From Membranipora membranacea (Eukaryota; Bryozoa; Gymnolaemata; Cheilostomatida; Membraniporidae), in the NCBI GenBank assembly GCA_914767715.1, contig OU612073.1:9424001-9488000 (forward strand): 64,000 nucleotides of DNA. The letters run 5' to 3'. Every line of letters starts with the position of its first letter. Positions within the stretch are counted from its first letter, which is position 1. The position numbers and the translations under genes are program-made. Shown here in pieces: positions 15,970-30,800 of this stretch. Under the pieces are notes generated by a model that was given only the letters and a program-made list of their open reading frames with translations, had not been told where the DNA came from and made no database searches.

Positions 15970-18900
15970 ATGGCAGATGATGCATCGCAACCGAAATATG
16001 ATGTGGCTGGAACTGATGGTGCAGAGAAGATTAAAATCATATGCCTAGGAGATAGTGCTGTAGGGAAATCAAAGTAAGACAACCAGACACTCACTATAAT
16101 TATTAATTAAATATAATAACCATTAGAATAGGACCTGATACTTAAAAAAAGTCAATACAATCGAGTATTTCTTCACCTTATAATGGTACTAAAGAAAATG
16201 AAACTAAACTATATATAGCCACTACTGTTACCACAGTTGAATCGATTGACTTGAAGACTTGAGGAATAATCAAGGTTAGGCCATAATTATTTTTGAGGGC
16301 TGGAATAACAAGGCTGGGCTGAGATGTGTTAGTCTAGGGAGAATGGTTTGTCGCACTCCTTGACTTGAGCTCTTGCTCCTTGAAATAATCACAGTTCAAT
16401 CAATACGATTAATAACTGACCATCAATGTTATTGTTTCGTTACCGGGATTTTATTTCCACCGCACCATGATCTCTGAGCGCCCTCGAGTCTTTGCACTGT
16501 AATACTAACTTACTCAAATGTAATATTGATAGCCCCTTTATCAAGTTTTTACGTAGCTCAGCACTCTCAAGCCTCATACTTCGATAAAATAATAACGTTG
16601 GAAATGAGAGTTTGATGTAATCAGCAGTGAGCTTTTCGTGGCATTGTTCATTGGTTATGTTAATCTCGTCCTGGTGAATCTAGGAAAAAACAAATTCATT
16701 TAATCAAAATTATTATCTGTTAGTATGTTGTCTTGAAAAATCGGTCGCAATTTAATTCAGAGCAAAAGTTGATTGAGCTCAGAGGCATACAGAAAAACTT
16801 AATATAATAATGACATTATGCATAATGGTATATCCGAATAACCTTTTACATAAAATTGTTGTTTTTTTTAGGTTGGTGGAGAGATTTCTGATGGATGGAT
16901 AGTATCCTTTTCAATTAAAACTTTGGCCAATAAATGTACACAGCAATCAAATGAGTGAGCCAGCCAGTACTTGGTAGAGCGATGTTAACAGATACGACCT
17001 TCAATCTGCACTGGTTTCTCGCTGGTGTCACATTGCAGCTTTTTAATTCAATTTGCATGAAATTTAAATGGATAAGTTGCAATCTATCCCCCTGAAACCC
17101 CATCCCATCTTGACTTTTTAAACTCGAAGCTTTGTACCCTAGATTTTTATCTATTGAACAGAATTAAGTGAAGCATCAAGGTAAAAATTTCTTAACCACA
17201 TTAACCAGTAAACCGCAGCAGCTTAGTACATATGCACTGACATTGTTTAGTTATAACACAGAAGTTAATAGTGACAAAGTGCAAGTCGGTGAGTTATACC
17301 TGCTTGTATTATCTGACTGCTATGAGCAACGACTGTGAATGATTGTGATAAATTGAAATTGGGTCATTTACCATTCCTATATGTCTGCAACATAGTGGGT
17401 TTCTCTGCTCCGACGCCATTAACAGTTTGAAATGTTTGAAATTGAATTTAGTCCCTTTTTTGTCAGCAGTCCTTATTGGTCAGAATTTGTCCCAAGTTCA
17501 ATATTCGATATACATAAAACTCAATGTTTAAATGGTGTATTGATTATCAAAATGAAAAATATTTTGTTGCTTTACTTGAACAGACTTCTGGGATACCGCC
17601 GGACAGGAGAGATTTAACAGTATGCACCCTTCCTACTATCATCAAGCTCATGCATGTATTATAGTAAGTGTTACTCTGAATATTTGGGTATATATGGTAT
17701 TATAGTAAGTGTTTCTCTGAATCTTTGAGTATACTTGGTATTATAGTAAGTGCTTTTCCAAGTCAGTGAGTATATGTATAGTATAAATGTATAATAAATG
17801 GGCTTCTATATAATGGACTTGTAAATATGTTACTAGTAACTCGTTATCACAAACAAGCGGAGTGGAAAATATCTATCATTCCTTACAATGGAGTATTGGC
17901 TCAGTTTATGAGTTGAGAGGTTGCAACATACAAAGACATTGATGTTTGGTCGAAATAAGAAAATTTGTCTGGTTTGTTGCTCCATCGTTATCTTCAATAT
18001 ATGTTCTGTAACTCAATTTTATTTTGCTTTTAATTTGGTTTCAGGTGTTTGATGTTACTAGGAAAGTGACATATCGTAATCTGCCACAGTGGTATAAAGA
18101 ATTAAGAGAATACAGACCAAAAATACCATGCATATGCGCTGCAAACAAAATAGATGGTAAGCTAGTGGTGAAGATACTAATGGTGGGTAATCATCACATC
18201 AGATCAGACTTTGGGCTTTGTAGGGTGGGGGTAGGAAGGAATGATAAACTGAGAGAGCTTCAATCCATCTCACCTTCCACTCCCACCTACACAGAGTCAG
18301 GAAATGCAGTAGTCCTATGGATCAGGTACTCCTATATAATGACTCACCTCATTCCCAAGTTATATGCTCTGAAATACTGGATCTCTATCCCTGGTTAATT
18401 CCTTGGGTCAGGAGGTGGCTTGTATAAGAAGAGCCTGAGCTGTGAGTTATTGGCTGGAATAGCTACACCACTATGTAATGTGCAAACTAAGCTTCAAATA
18501 AATAGGAATAGCCATTGCAATTTTACTGTCTGTACTGTTGATGGGATGTGTGATGTGAGTTTAACCAGAGTCACTGCTTTCTCTTGACATATTCTACTTC
18601 AGTGTTACCCTAGAGAAGTAAAATAATCACAGGAGGAAGGTTCACCTTTTTGCGCACAAATAAGATAGTGTAATTTATCAGTAGCTAAAATTCGCTGACC
18701 CTCTTTGTGTTATATAAGCTCCAATCCTAGCTAGCTAAAATTGATACATAAGTCACCCCCTATTTTTCATTCCACTTGTGACTAGGGTCCTCTACTATCT
18801 TCTTCGAAATTCTTGGATGCATTACCGCCATATGCTACTTTGACAGTTCTGATGTTCTCTAATTTCATGTTTGCAGTTGATTACAGCATAACGAAAAAAG

Positions 18901-20216
18901 CTTTCGGATTTCCCTCCAAGAACAAGATGCCATTCTTCTTTGTGTCAGCAAGTGATGGCACTAACGTTGTCAAGGTAAGATTTTCCCTTATACAAGTTTC
19001 TCATACTCCATTTTACAAAAATTTATTAAACACTGGTTAGATTACTATCTCACTATGGCAGGTTTCACAGAAAGCTTCAAGTATGACCTAAATCAAGTCT
19101 TTGAGAGTAAACAAACAATTTAATGAACATTAAGCCTTATGAAAGTCTGCCATTGAGATGGCATATGCATAGACTATGCTAGCCTTTATGATTATCTCTG
19201 TCAAAACAAGCAAAAGCTATGTCTGTGAAACATTGAAGGGCTGACATAGAATGTCAACTTAAGAGGACATTGTTGCCATACAGCTTGAAGGCCGCCTTTT
19301 GACCTAAGATTCATTACAGAAAATAATTACTGCTTTTTAAGATGTCAGGTGCAACATTTTGAACTTGTGTGTAAAGGCCCTGGTTGCACAAGGACTTGTT
19401 AATGTATCCCATACTGTCATTTTCTGGTATATCGAATGTATTACTGCAGGTCATTGAATGAAATTTATTTTCTAGTTATTTAGGCAAGCAATAGAAGCAG
19501 CAGTACAATATAAAAAGAGCGGAGAGGTAGACTTCATAGACGAAATCATGAATGAACTTGAGGTAATATCCTACTCAACAGTACCATGCATGTATTCAGA
19601 CATTCATACATACCATAAATGAGAGTAGGGGTTTTGCAGGAGGAACATTTTGCTATTTTGCGAACCCTTGAAATAGCTATATGAAATGCTCGTTTAACTC
19701 ACCCTCTTTACTTCATATGGACTTCCTGCTCAGCTAGTGCCAACTTGAATGAAGTCAACCCCATGAACTAGTTAAACTATAACTAGTAATAACTCCTTCA
19801 TAGTACATGACATAGTGCCAGTTATAAAACCAACAAGTGGTCTTTAGCTGTTAATGGAAGAAGAGTAAGTCAGTTTAGTGATTGTCCTACTGTTCATTCC
19901 TACTGCGATTCCAGATTGAATAATTTTAGTTATCTCACAGTATAAACTTTAAGATAACAGGGCGGGAAACCTTTCATATATAATCTTGTGTAGTAAAATG
20001 AGAGATGCAACCAATGCCACAGATAGCCCACTTACATTGATTCAGTGTTTTGCTGGGGAGGCAACTCTGAATCTAAGAGAAAGTAACCAAACGTTAGAGA
20101 ACTTCAGTATCTTATATCCATGTTTTTTTTCCCAACAGGCTTTTGATCTTGAAGAGGAGGAAGCTGCAAAAAAGACAGAAGAGGACTCCAAAGACTCGTC
20201 TAAAGCCTCCACCTGA
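15970..20216 (+). CDS. RABL2: RABL2, Rab-like small GTPase of cilia
   Basis: Eight exons: 15970-16073, 16872-16901, 17209-17288, 17584-17663, 18045-18156, 18877-18974, 19476-19562, 20139-20216. All phases join to give 222 residues (human RABL2B is about 228). GTPase motifs are G1 GDSAVGKS (27-34), G3 WDTAGQE, G4 NKID and G5 SASDG. RABL2 signatures include KLVERFLMDG, QQLSTYALTL, RKVTYRNL and SDGTNVVK, closely like human. RABL2 binds the IFT-B complex at the ciliary base and licenses intraflagellar transport, so the organism is expected to be ciliated. The tail is acidic (LEEEEAAKK) with no C-terminal cysteine for prenylation, as in the family. Exon 2 is only 30 bp. The donor of exon 4 is triplicated. 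Confidence 0.96.
17658..17765 (+). repeat. 41-bp tandem repeat triplicating a splice donor
   Basis: The exon 4/intron 4 border of RABL2 (ATTATA followed by GTAAGTG at 17664) is repeated at 17705 and 17746, a 41-bp period. Each copy keeps a full GTAAGTG donor. Because 41 is not a multiple of three, use of donor 2 or 3 would shift the frame. Confidence 0.85.
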
Positions 20217-21505
20217 AAAACTTCACAAACTGCTACTTAGATTTAAACGAAGAATTTTACAATCGTTGTCACCATGTCACCTTATGGCCGAAATAGCTGT
20301 GCATAGGATTGTAGATGAAACAGGAAATATGGTTAATTAGTCTATCATTGGCCAGGTTCATAGTGCATGGCAGCGATTCAAACTAAAGATTGAAACTGAT
20401 TGGTAGAACCAGGATCAATGACGCATGGTTGTGATGGTGATATTATTGGTAGCCATCCTGAACCTATGCATAAGTGCGTGTGGTAAATTATATCTTCTCA
20501 TTTCTGCTCACAAAAATACTGAATTTCTGCCACTATTGCCGAAGCCCTCTATCAGTGTTTTGCATTTAAGTTTGTGTGTGTTACATTTAAAAGTACAATC
20601 ATATATTCCTAATTTCTCCGTCCAGTATTTGGCACCATTTCTGGTTTGTAAAAGACGATCATTGTTCCTGTACAGCAATTATAGAAATCAGAATGTATTT
20701 CAGTTTTATGTTGACGTGGTATACAAAGACATTATGCAAATATGCAGAAATACAACCATTGTACAAAAAGGTAACATAATCTTATATAAAGTACAGTGCC
20801 TAGATTTGCTAACAATACCCAGTCCTGGAGCGTCTCAGCTTTATCTAGACCTTTTCTCAGCAGAAATAGCCATCAACCTTAATGACAGCAGTAATTTAGA
20901 AAAAATAAATAATACATTGTTCAGCATGACTACTTTTCTGGATGGATAAGCTGGAAATGTCCTGTTTGCACTGAAGAGATTTTATACAGTATTTTTGTGA
21001 GCATTAAATTATAGAATTCCAGGTGACAGGACAAGGTGAGACAAGAGTAAGAATATTCAATATTCTGGTGAAAATAATAAATGTACAACCCTGGACATAT
21101 GCACTAAGTCACCCCTAACAACGCACAAGTATGAAGCTGGGACAAAACTAACAGTCGTGTCAGCGATAAGCCAATTGGTGACAGTTACACGGGTAAAGAA
21201 AATTGTGCCTCAGGTGATTGAAATATGATTGTGGTAGGCGTCCGCTAATACAATCGTCCTGCATATTTTATAGACCATAGTCCATGGTATAGGTTTTCTT
21301 ATAGTAGAGTACAGCAGACAATGCTCAGATCATTGCATTGTATTGCGATTTGGAACGTGCCCCTGTTGATATCTGCATAGCCCCGCCCAATCAGAGGTAA
21401 TGGTGCGTAGAGTTATTTTATACTCTATATAATAACTCTATATAATGGTGTTTCAAACGTTTTGTATCTTTGAGTTTTGTTGATTCTTTTGGAGGTAGTT
21501 CAATG
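20217..21505. other. Convergent 3' region of RABL2 and CI-MPR
   Basis: This region holds both 3' UTRs. AATAAA at 21076-21081 (plus) could end RABL2. A 174-codon open frame at 20425-20949 has no recognisable domain and lies in the expected UTR; I do not call it a gene. Nothing else is seen. Confidence 0.55.
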
Positions 21506-21846
21506 TCAGATTATCAGTTCATCATCGTCATCATTGTAAAATCTCGGACTGTTTCCTCTTCTATCGTTCACAAGCATACTAGTATCGTCGTCCGTACTTA
21601 GTCCTGAATACTCATAAGTTCCAGCCCATCTTCGCCTCTTTTTCACTTTATATATTACTACGCCTGCAGTGCCAATCACTGAGACTAAGACGATTATTAC
21701 TATGATAGCTACAACCCCTGATGACAGTCCCTTTTTACCCCCTGAGCCACCACTGCCGGGAGTGACAGGATTACATAGTGAAGGCATCTCCCACTCAAAT
21801 ACATACTGACATGACTCGGTCTCTTGGAAAGCGATAGGTAGTGAAT
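21506..21846 (-). other. Last CI-MPR exon: membrane span and sorting tail
   Basis: The exon encodes the end of repeat 13 (SCQYVFEWEMPSLC), a Gly/Ser linker, about 23 hydrophobic residues rich in V and I, then KVKKRRRW as stop-transfer. The cytoplasmic tail holds YSGL (YxxΦ, AP-complex type; residues 1916-1919) and ends DDDDELII, an acidic dileucine-type signal. Human CI-MPR has YSKV and a terminal acidic cluster with LL, so both classes of signal are kept although the tail is about a third of the human length. Confidence 0.85.
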
Positions 21847-24800
21847 CTACAAAATAAATACAGCTGATTATTTATACTTTATTATTATCATTCTAAAAAA
21901 TGCCTCTTTTTGTAGGTTTTATCAATTATTGATTATGATTATAATCAAGTGAGAAAGAAAAGTTTAAAAATTGTGTTGTTATAAGTATTCATCAATTTTC
22001 TTGGCAATTGTTTGTGTAGTATTATCAAAATTTAATCTGCTTGACTTCCATCAGCCCTATTTATCGGTCCCATCAGCCCTATTTATACACTCGGAACAAA
22101 GGTTGGGAATGGGAAAGTTCATCCTACATGCAGAAAGTTTCCACTTGAACTTGAATTGTTGTGGTATTTTAGGTACCATAAACACTGGATCTAGAATTTT
22201 TCTTACACTATAAAAAAGGACCCAAGTCTTATGGTACCTTAAAATCCACATATCAGATTGAAATGATTTCAGCATCTTTGAAATCTTGCTTAGAAACTTT
22301 TCATTTACTTGTATCTTCATCTGCATAAATGTCGATATATCACATCCTTGAGGGAAAATTAGGAAACACCAGAGTGCCAATAAAAACCTATCGCTCTCAA
22401 ATGCAAAGCAATAATCTGATGTCACAGATCACTCCAGTGGCGGAAAAGCTCCACAAGAAAGTGCAAGTAAAACTTTGACAAAGTGATATGGTAGTAAATA
22501 TGCCTCAAGTTCTGCAAATTATGAGATTTTTCAATGATGTGGCATTTTTGAAAACCAAAATTTGCTAATAATCTGTATTGGCGTATTCAGTTCTGAAAAA
22601 AATAAGGACACCTTATTCATTTATCACTTCATCCTGTGAGGCTAACACGTCACCATAAAAATAAATTGTTTCTAAGGGTTCTGAGTGAATCTTGAGAAGA
22701 AGACAACTCTGTTTGAAACACTCCTATGGAAAATAATAAACATTGGTGTCATTGAGATTTTCTCTTACCATTTGAGGCCTCAGGATTGCATCTGAAATTG
22801 ATGATTGTCTCCACATTGCGACTTTTATACCGTCCACATTGGCTGTCAGACTTAAATTTCATCTGAAGTTCTTCATCTGAAAGTAAGATATATGAGTTCA
22901 GGTTGATGAATCTACCTCTACCTCACCACTATCCACAGATAATACTTTGAAAAGTCAGGAAGTCTTTTGGGTAATATTTGAAGTGATTCACTTCGAGGGC
23001 TAGTTTCAAGCGGTCTGTTAGATGGAAACTTTACAAGAGGATATAAGTGGCTCAGCTTGCTGTACTAGTATTTAATCTGTATCATCTTCATATCACTGGT
23101 TCAGAGCTTTCTAATTATTATTTATTTATTTTATTTATTATTAAGTCTACGGTTCATACTTGGTCCGTTCATTTCCACTTACCACCATAGAATGATTCTT
23201 TGATTTCAGTGCCGATTGGTCGCTTTAGACTACCAGCAGGCTCGTACTGACATACTCTGGTTTTACCATCTGTACATCCCGGAGACATTGCCGAGTCATC
23301 CTTCTCAGCAAGGTAGGCATTCAAAGATAACGCAAACGAAAAATGTTCGTTTGTGAATTTTGTTCTAAAATATAAAATAATCTTGTGTCGAAACTCTACA
23401 CCAATAAACAGTTGGTTTTGTTCATCAACAACCATTCATAAATTTAAATTGGCATTGTCAAACCATTTGTTTTCATTGGATGGAGTTAAAATTTTTATTC
23501 CCTTGATTTCATTTCGGTTGTTTCGAAAAAAGTTTTTGCACATTAGGGAGACCATCTTCGGATGATGGTGGATTGCAAATCAAAATGTGTATATATATAA
23601 AACACAGGTTAATCTTCAATAGAGCCTATTGTATAGTGTTGATCAAGTCCTGCATTGCTAGAAAAACTAGTCAGAAATAGAAACCAACAGTTTTAGTGTT
23701 GGATGTATCAACACCGATGTAAGATACTTACACTTTGTCATAAGCTTGTTTGATTGAATAGGACTTCTTTGATGCAGGATCTGTGAAAATTCCTTCTGTC
23801 AAAGTTACGGGATTTCTGTCGTCAGACCTACATGCTGCATGGGTACTCCACTGAAAAAAAATGAAAATACTATATGGATAATATCTGAGAATTCAATTAT
23901 CAGTAGGTCGTAATGGCTGCATAAGAGAGGAGACAATTGATTTTTCATCACTTGATAACTACTGTGAAGAAATCTTCAGTGATTAATACAGAGTTATAAT
24001 AACATTTTCTTGCAAACTGAGAGGTGTAGATTTTAGATTGTTAGAATAAGCATAACATTCTCATCTATAAAAATGTACTTCCCAGCTGCTCAACTTTGGA
24101 AACAAAATAGATTTCTTGTGGAACGCTGTGTCTGAGTTTCAACATACACAAAAATTCTTTTATATCAAATTTGAAAAGTTCTGCTGTAAAGTATCATACT
24201 TTTTTTTCACAATGTGATTTTAACTATGGTCCTCTAATTGAACTGTTATACTAATATTATTGGTTTACTATAAGGACAATTTCGTAGTGAGCCATTTTCA
24301 ATTAATTGATCAACATCATCTTTAGCCAAACCCGTTGTTTGCTCCATATGTGACTACTTACCTTGAAGAAGAATGTACAGTTTGATTTCTCCTCCCTGTC
24401 AAACACCGGCTGGCCGAGTTTGTTAGCACATGTAAGAATAATTCTCACATGAGGTTTCAGATTCTTGTTAGTGCAGATTCCTTCTCCCTCATTGGCCTGA
24501 TACTCCAGGGCTATAGTGTTGTCACCTGAGAAAAGATATTATGCGTAAGTAAGCAGAAGGGTTCATAAAAACCAAAGTCTACATCCAGCATTGATAACCA
24601 AGGTATAGATCGATAACTGGAGACATATTTTGTTGATGTCTGAAATTTTTCAATGATAATGAATCAGGAACTACATGCACTATGAGTTATGTAGCAACAA
24701 ACCCAACTAAGACATGATATAAAGTAATATATCACTTCACATTATTTTATATGTAGCTTAATGCATCAAGGCATTGGTTGAAATGCATAAAAAATAAGCA

Positions 24801-27800
24801 ATGAAGCACAAACCCAACTAAAACATGATAAAAGTGATATATCACATTACAATATACTATGCATAGCTTTGAGCATCAAGGCATCAAAAGTGCGTGAAAA
24901 GTGAATGAGATTTATCACAAAGTTTACTCACCCATTGATTGTGCTGTTTGGGTGTTGGTGACACCGATGGGGTATTTGTGACCGTCAGCAGCTGTTGCAC
25001 ATATACTCGTTTCTGTTCCACAATCATTAGCAGTGGACATACTGTTACATATACTCATCATAAACCTATCAAAGTACAAGGACAGTTATCGTGATAGATT
25101 CTATACTTACAAGTAGTTAGACTGTATTATATAAACATGAATGATATGCTCTAAAAAGTAAGTATTCAACAACAAAAGGGCGAAATAATTTTGAATTGCA
25201 GCAATAATTGTGATGTACTCTTTACTTGCATATAGTAAAGCTGTAATATATACCCACGGATGATAAGCTCTATAAGATAAGTATTCAACAAACAACACAT
25301 AGTTTGGAATTGCCTGTAAGGGCATTTTTAGAACTACAGCTTTTGTCTTCACATATTCCCATAAACCACCACGCCATAAAACAAAATAGGGCGAGTACAG
25401 GCTAGTAAGCCTCCACCAGCGTCCAAGTAATGTTTATGGATCTAAACTTTACTAAAAGATAATATACATAAAAAATAAAGAGTTTAATAAGTCCATCACT
25501 TACGAATAGTCTCCCCCTGTTATACTGATAGGATCTCCGTGAGAATCTAAATCTCTGAACTCGTGTGTGTAGCCATTGTTCTCAAATACACAATCAGATA
25601 CACACGTGAAACTGGTCTCCCATCGGAATTCAGTCTTACAGCTGCAAGAGCAAGAAGGTGCATTGAGAAAAGTAATAAGCTCATGTAAATAAGCTCAAGT
25701 AATAAGCACTATTCGAAAAACATTCCGCTACTGGAATGAAATAGAAATATGACTGAAATAGACTGCCAATAAAAGTGTATAAGAAAAATATGTAAAGTAA
25801 AGTATGTAATATGTCTCTGATATATCTACATTGTGCACTGTCAGTAGATTAAGAGGGCTTCTTTCAAAATCCAGGGAAAGATCCTGCTTTTTAGATGCAT
25901 TATCAATGAAAACTTTTGAAATGTCTGATTGATCCTGGGAAACATATCTTTCACTCAATGTTCTCAGAGTTACAATATTATAGAGTTTTGTTTCTAGATG
26001 GGGAACGTGAAACGATACGAGATACACAATATGTCAGTTCCTGGAAAAAGTCACCTTTTACATTCAATATGGTATGACAACTTCATCTATGGGTCCAGCA
26101 GGGAGGGTACATTATACTCCATTATAAGAGGTTGTCTTTTCTATTGTTGTGAGGGTGTAACTCCAAATCATGTTTAATTTAAAATTGACCAACAAAAAAC
26201 ATATATGGAACAAGTTTTACGTATCGGGAGAAGACTATTGTGAGATTTTGTAACCTCTCTAATGAAAAGTTTCCATAGTTTGTATGATAGACTTACGCGG
26301 AGGATTGTGAAAGCGTAGGTGCTCCTTTTCCAGCGGATGGATTACATATAAAATCTATCTCTGTGGAACTGCTCTTTGATTCACCTGACAAAATTAAAAT
26401 GGTGTTACTCATCATTCAGTCACTATGTGGATACGTCCTTATACATGGCAGTGACCTTCCAAGGACCTTGAGTGGAACCGGATGTATCGAATACGGCAAA
26501 CCTCAAGAATACTCACAGACCAATGCACTTCAATCCCGGAGAGCTAGTGGTGCTGTTGTTATATACAAGAAACTTACTTGGGAAAACACCATGGATAACA
26601 ATGAAACTGTAAAAGCTGAATACACTGCCACTGCAGTTATTTTAAAGCGCTGCGAACGCTAATATGGTACAATCCTAAGATACTTAAACAACTGCTGCCA
26701 CTCGGGCAAATGTGTGCTTATTGAACTCTGTGTAGCTCAAAAGTTATAATATGTTGCTGGAATCTCAGCATTGTCACCTAAAGGGCAAATAATTTGCACA
26801 AACTGATCATCAAGATCAGGGTGACAATTTAGAGATTAAAGCCTCAATTAGTTATCTTATTATATATCCTTGAATTCTGTACAGCCCAAGATAACTAATT
26901 GAGCCACATATTAGAACTTTTGAGCTAAACAGAATTCAATAAGCACACATTTGCCTGAGTGGCAGCGGTGGTTTTAAATGTATCATACTACGAGACTTAC
27001 CGTCTAATCTACAGCCCATACCACCAGAGTAAGTGACAATAACACTGTCTCCATGCTTTCTATATTGTGCTGTGCTGGCCAGACCAAGCTTATCCTTATT
27101 GTTGCATACAGCAGCCCCGTCACAATCTCCTCCAGTGAGCGGTGTACAGATACTCAGCTTGTAGTGGTCATTGGAAGTTGTAGATGGCTGAAACTAAATG
27201 ATCGAAAGCACAATGACACAAAAATACAGATGGGCTTGGGCTTTACCACAAATGCTAAGGATTGTGCAAAGCAACATAAGCGATTGTTCCTATGTATGTA
27301 TCATTGTTATTACCAGGACCTTATGTAAAAGATGATCTGATTTGCCTCAAGTATTGATCGGTTAGGTCTGAAATAAAGTTCATACATAACGGAAGCTGGC
27401 CCCACCTGCCTTTTCAATAGTTTGAAAAGCAATTGTTGCGACCTGCGACCTTTAAGAGTTGCTCACATAAAGAGTTCTGGACATTACTCTTGATCCTATT
27501 GAAGTAAAATTAAAAAGACATGTAACTAAAATAGACCAACAATAACGCTTACTTTGAATATCTCGTTGCCGAATTTGCTGAGATCAATAGTTTGGCCGCT
27601 CTGAAGGTCAGTCGCTTTACAATCTTTGAGAGGCTTGATCTCTCCCTCATCATGACAAGCCTCCTGTGTCATCCACTGAAACTGGTATGTGCAGCCATCG
27701 GTTGTAATGAGATTCGGAGTACCCTGCGCGGAGAAAAATCATAAATAACAATTATAAATTTAACTGTGAAACAATATTTTTCCTCTATATTGTATAAAAA

Positions 27801-30800
27801 GGCCGGACTAATTGATGCACTACACGGTCTTATGTGCACATGTTTGATCAGTGAATAAAGTGGATAAAAAAATAAAATAAAACAATACAATCCTATTATT
27901 CTTATTGTTTTATTATTTGGAAGGTTACTGTATACAATGTCTATTCCCACTCAACCTGAGCACATGATACACTATTGCATGTATGTCTCTGATAGATAGA
28001 GAGAGAACTAAAGCACTTAGCATGGGTACCCTCACAAAGACTTTGGTGTAACGACCCGAGTTCAATTTTACTAATTAGGGGCGGGTACAAGTTAGGTACT
28101 GGTACTAAGTCGACTTTAACGATCAGAGACACACATGATAATAGTCTCGATGTCAGTGTGAGTCCCACTACTGCATCACCCATGAATCGATGTACAGTAC
28201 ATTAGTTTAGCTAGTATTGCCACATACTTCAACAACCTTATTTTAAAACTTTTACATAAACATTTTCTGATCAAATCGCAAATGTTTGTGTCAAATTTAG
28301 TATTTCCTACTATTGAAATTCAGCGGCTATGATAAGCAATAGGAAAACTATAAATAAAAGTTAATTACAATGAACTCATTATTTTAGCAGACAAGATTAT
28401 CCTAAACTTACAATTAGTATTTATTTTACTGCAGATAATTTTTCCTACTAGTGCATATATAACAATTTTTAATTGTAATTCAAATTTCTCTTTGTGACCA
28501 ATAATAATTTACAATCTGATTGAACATCCGGAATTACTTACCCTATGTGGGCCACATGTAAACACAATTATAGATTCCATGGTTTTGCTTGGATCAGATT
28601 TACATTTAATCCCAGAGGTATAATGTAACTCCAGGTGATCATCAGAACCGAGCACCTTCGGGCCTTCGTGTAAGAACCCAAGATCCTGTAATAATACATA
28701 GCACATAATGAATCGAAACAGGAGAGTTTATTCATTTTGGGTTCTGTATCAAGCTGCAATAATATTTATGAGAAGATAGAACACTGTTTCGAGCCATAAT
28801 GGATGACAAAGCTGTAGTAACTGGTACTACAAAATGTTCTGCAGGTACAAATGTAGATATTCTGATCGCAACCACTCAATTTTACCCCTACCCGCTGGTT
28901 AAATCCATATTTGAAAAATGGTCCCATGTAATGTGTACCTTGTTTTCTCCAAGCAGCATACCCTATTGAAGTATATACCTATAACCTCACTATAAATTCG
29001 CCAGACATATATTGATTGTTGTGTTTTCGAATATAATTTTTTTTCACATTTACAAGTCACCGTACACTTATAATTCACAAATCACAACACTCTTAAACCA
29101 CTTAGACAAAACCTCTGTGATCAATCCATACACTTACAAGTCACTATATATGGCCATTAAAAAGGGAAATATGATTCAGAAATAAGCCGTGTCTTCATAT
29201 TGTATCATTTCACCTTCATTTACAAGTTATTTATATATCTGTTACTGAACCCACCTGATGGTCTGACTTGTCAGTTGGGTTAACCTTACATATCCCGGCA
29301 CCTGGGCACGGATTGCTCTCATCAGGTATTGGCTTACACACGCTGACAGTGTAATCGTACTCTTTATATTTACTATCTAGTTCAGCTGACTCGGTATTAG
29401 CATGAAACACGGCCTCGCTTAGTGGTGACAGGTCATATAAGTGCCCTCCTGCAGAAGCTGTACATGGTACCTAGTAATAAAACAATACTAATATTATATG
29501 ATATTAATATTAATAGCATAATAATATATTCATGAGTAGTTTTATCGGATTTCTATTTTTGGGGATGAGGCAATACATCATACCTTATAATAATATAATA
29601 ATATAATAATAATAATACATTCATGAGTAGTTTTATAGGATCTTTATTTTTGGAGAAGAGGCAATACATCATACCTTATAATAATATAATAATAATAAGA
29701 ATAATAATAATACATTCATGAGTAGTTTTATAGGATCTTTATTATTGGGGAAGAGGCAATACATTATACCTTATAATAACATAATAATAATATAATAATA
29801 ATAATAATAATGATACATTCATGAGTAGTTTTATAGGATCTTTATTTTTGGAGATGAGGCAATACATCATACCTTATAATAACATAATAATATAATAATA
29901 ATAATAATACATTCATGAGTAGTTTTATAGGATCTTTATTATTGGGGAAGAGGCAATACATCATACCTTATAATAACATAATAATATAATTATATAATAA
30001 TAATAATACAATTCTTATGTTATATAATATTAATATAATATAAATATATTCATGAGTAGTTTTATCGGAGTTTTATTTATGGGGGGATGAAGCCATGGTA
30101 CCTAGTAATAATATAACTTTTATATAAGATAGTAATAATATAATACAGTAATCCATGAGTAGTTTTATTAAACTTTCTTTTAGGGATCATTCAGTAAGGG
30201 ATTGATCTTAATATAGTCAATGCACTTATATACCCCCATAATACATTTATGACCAGTTTTATTGGACTTATTTTTTTTAGGGATGATTCAGTGAGAGATC
30301 AATCTAAATATAGTTAACACACTGATTTACCCTCATATTGCTCATATATAGTCACACCATATCAAAATTCTGACCAACCACATGAGGATGGTCCGGGTGT
30401 CCATGTGACCTTGTCTAAGAATTTATATGGTCGTGTAGTTGCACCATTTTTCCTTATGTCAAAATCAACTAACTCAACTGGGAATGGTCTATTTCATCAC
30501 TTGCACCTCCTGACAAAATGAAACTGTCACAACAAGTATCAATGATTCAATCTAGCGCAAAATAAGATACTATCCAATGACTGATGCATGTTATAATCAG
30601 GCAGTTACTTATGATAATGTTATGTCAGATTTGCATGGTAAACAAATTCGATGCTCTACTTGGCATAAGGGAAGGTGACTCTCATTCTCTGCATTATGCG
30701 ATGCAAGAAACAAGCACTTCATAGTGGCATCATAACGCAGAGAAAGAGAGTTACCATGCAAATCTGGCATAACTTTATCATAAGTAACTGCCTGACTATA

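Noticed and set aside
20425-20949. 174-codon open frame on the plus strand
   Set aside because: It lies in the 3' region of RABL2, is rich in hydrophobic and low-complexity runs, shows no domain and no splice context.
22057-22425. 122-codon open frame on the minus strand before the last CI-MPR exon
   Set aside because: No MRH cysteine pattern; exons 37 and 38 join in phase across it.
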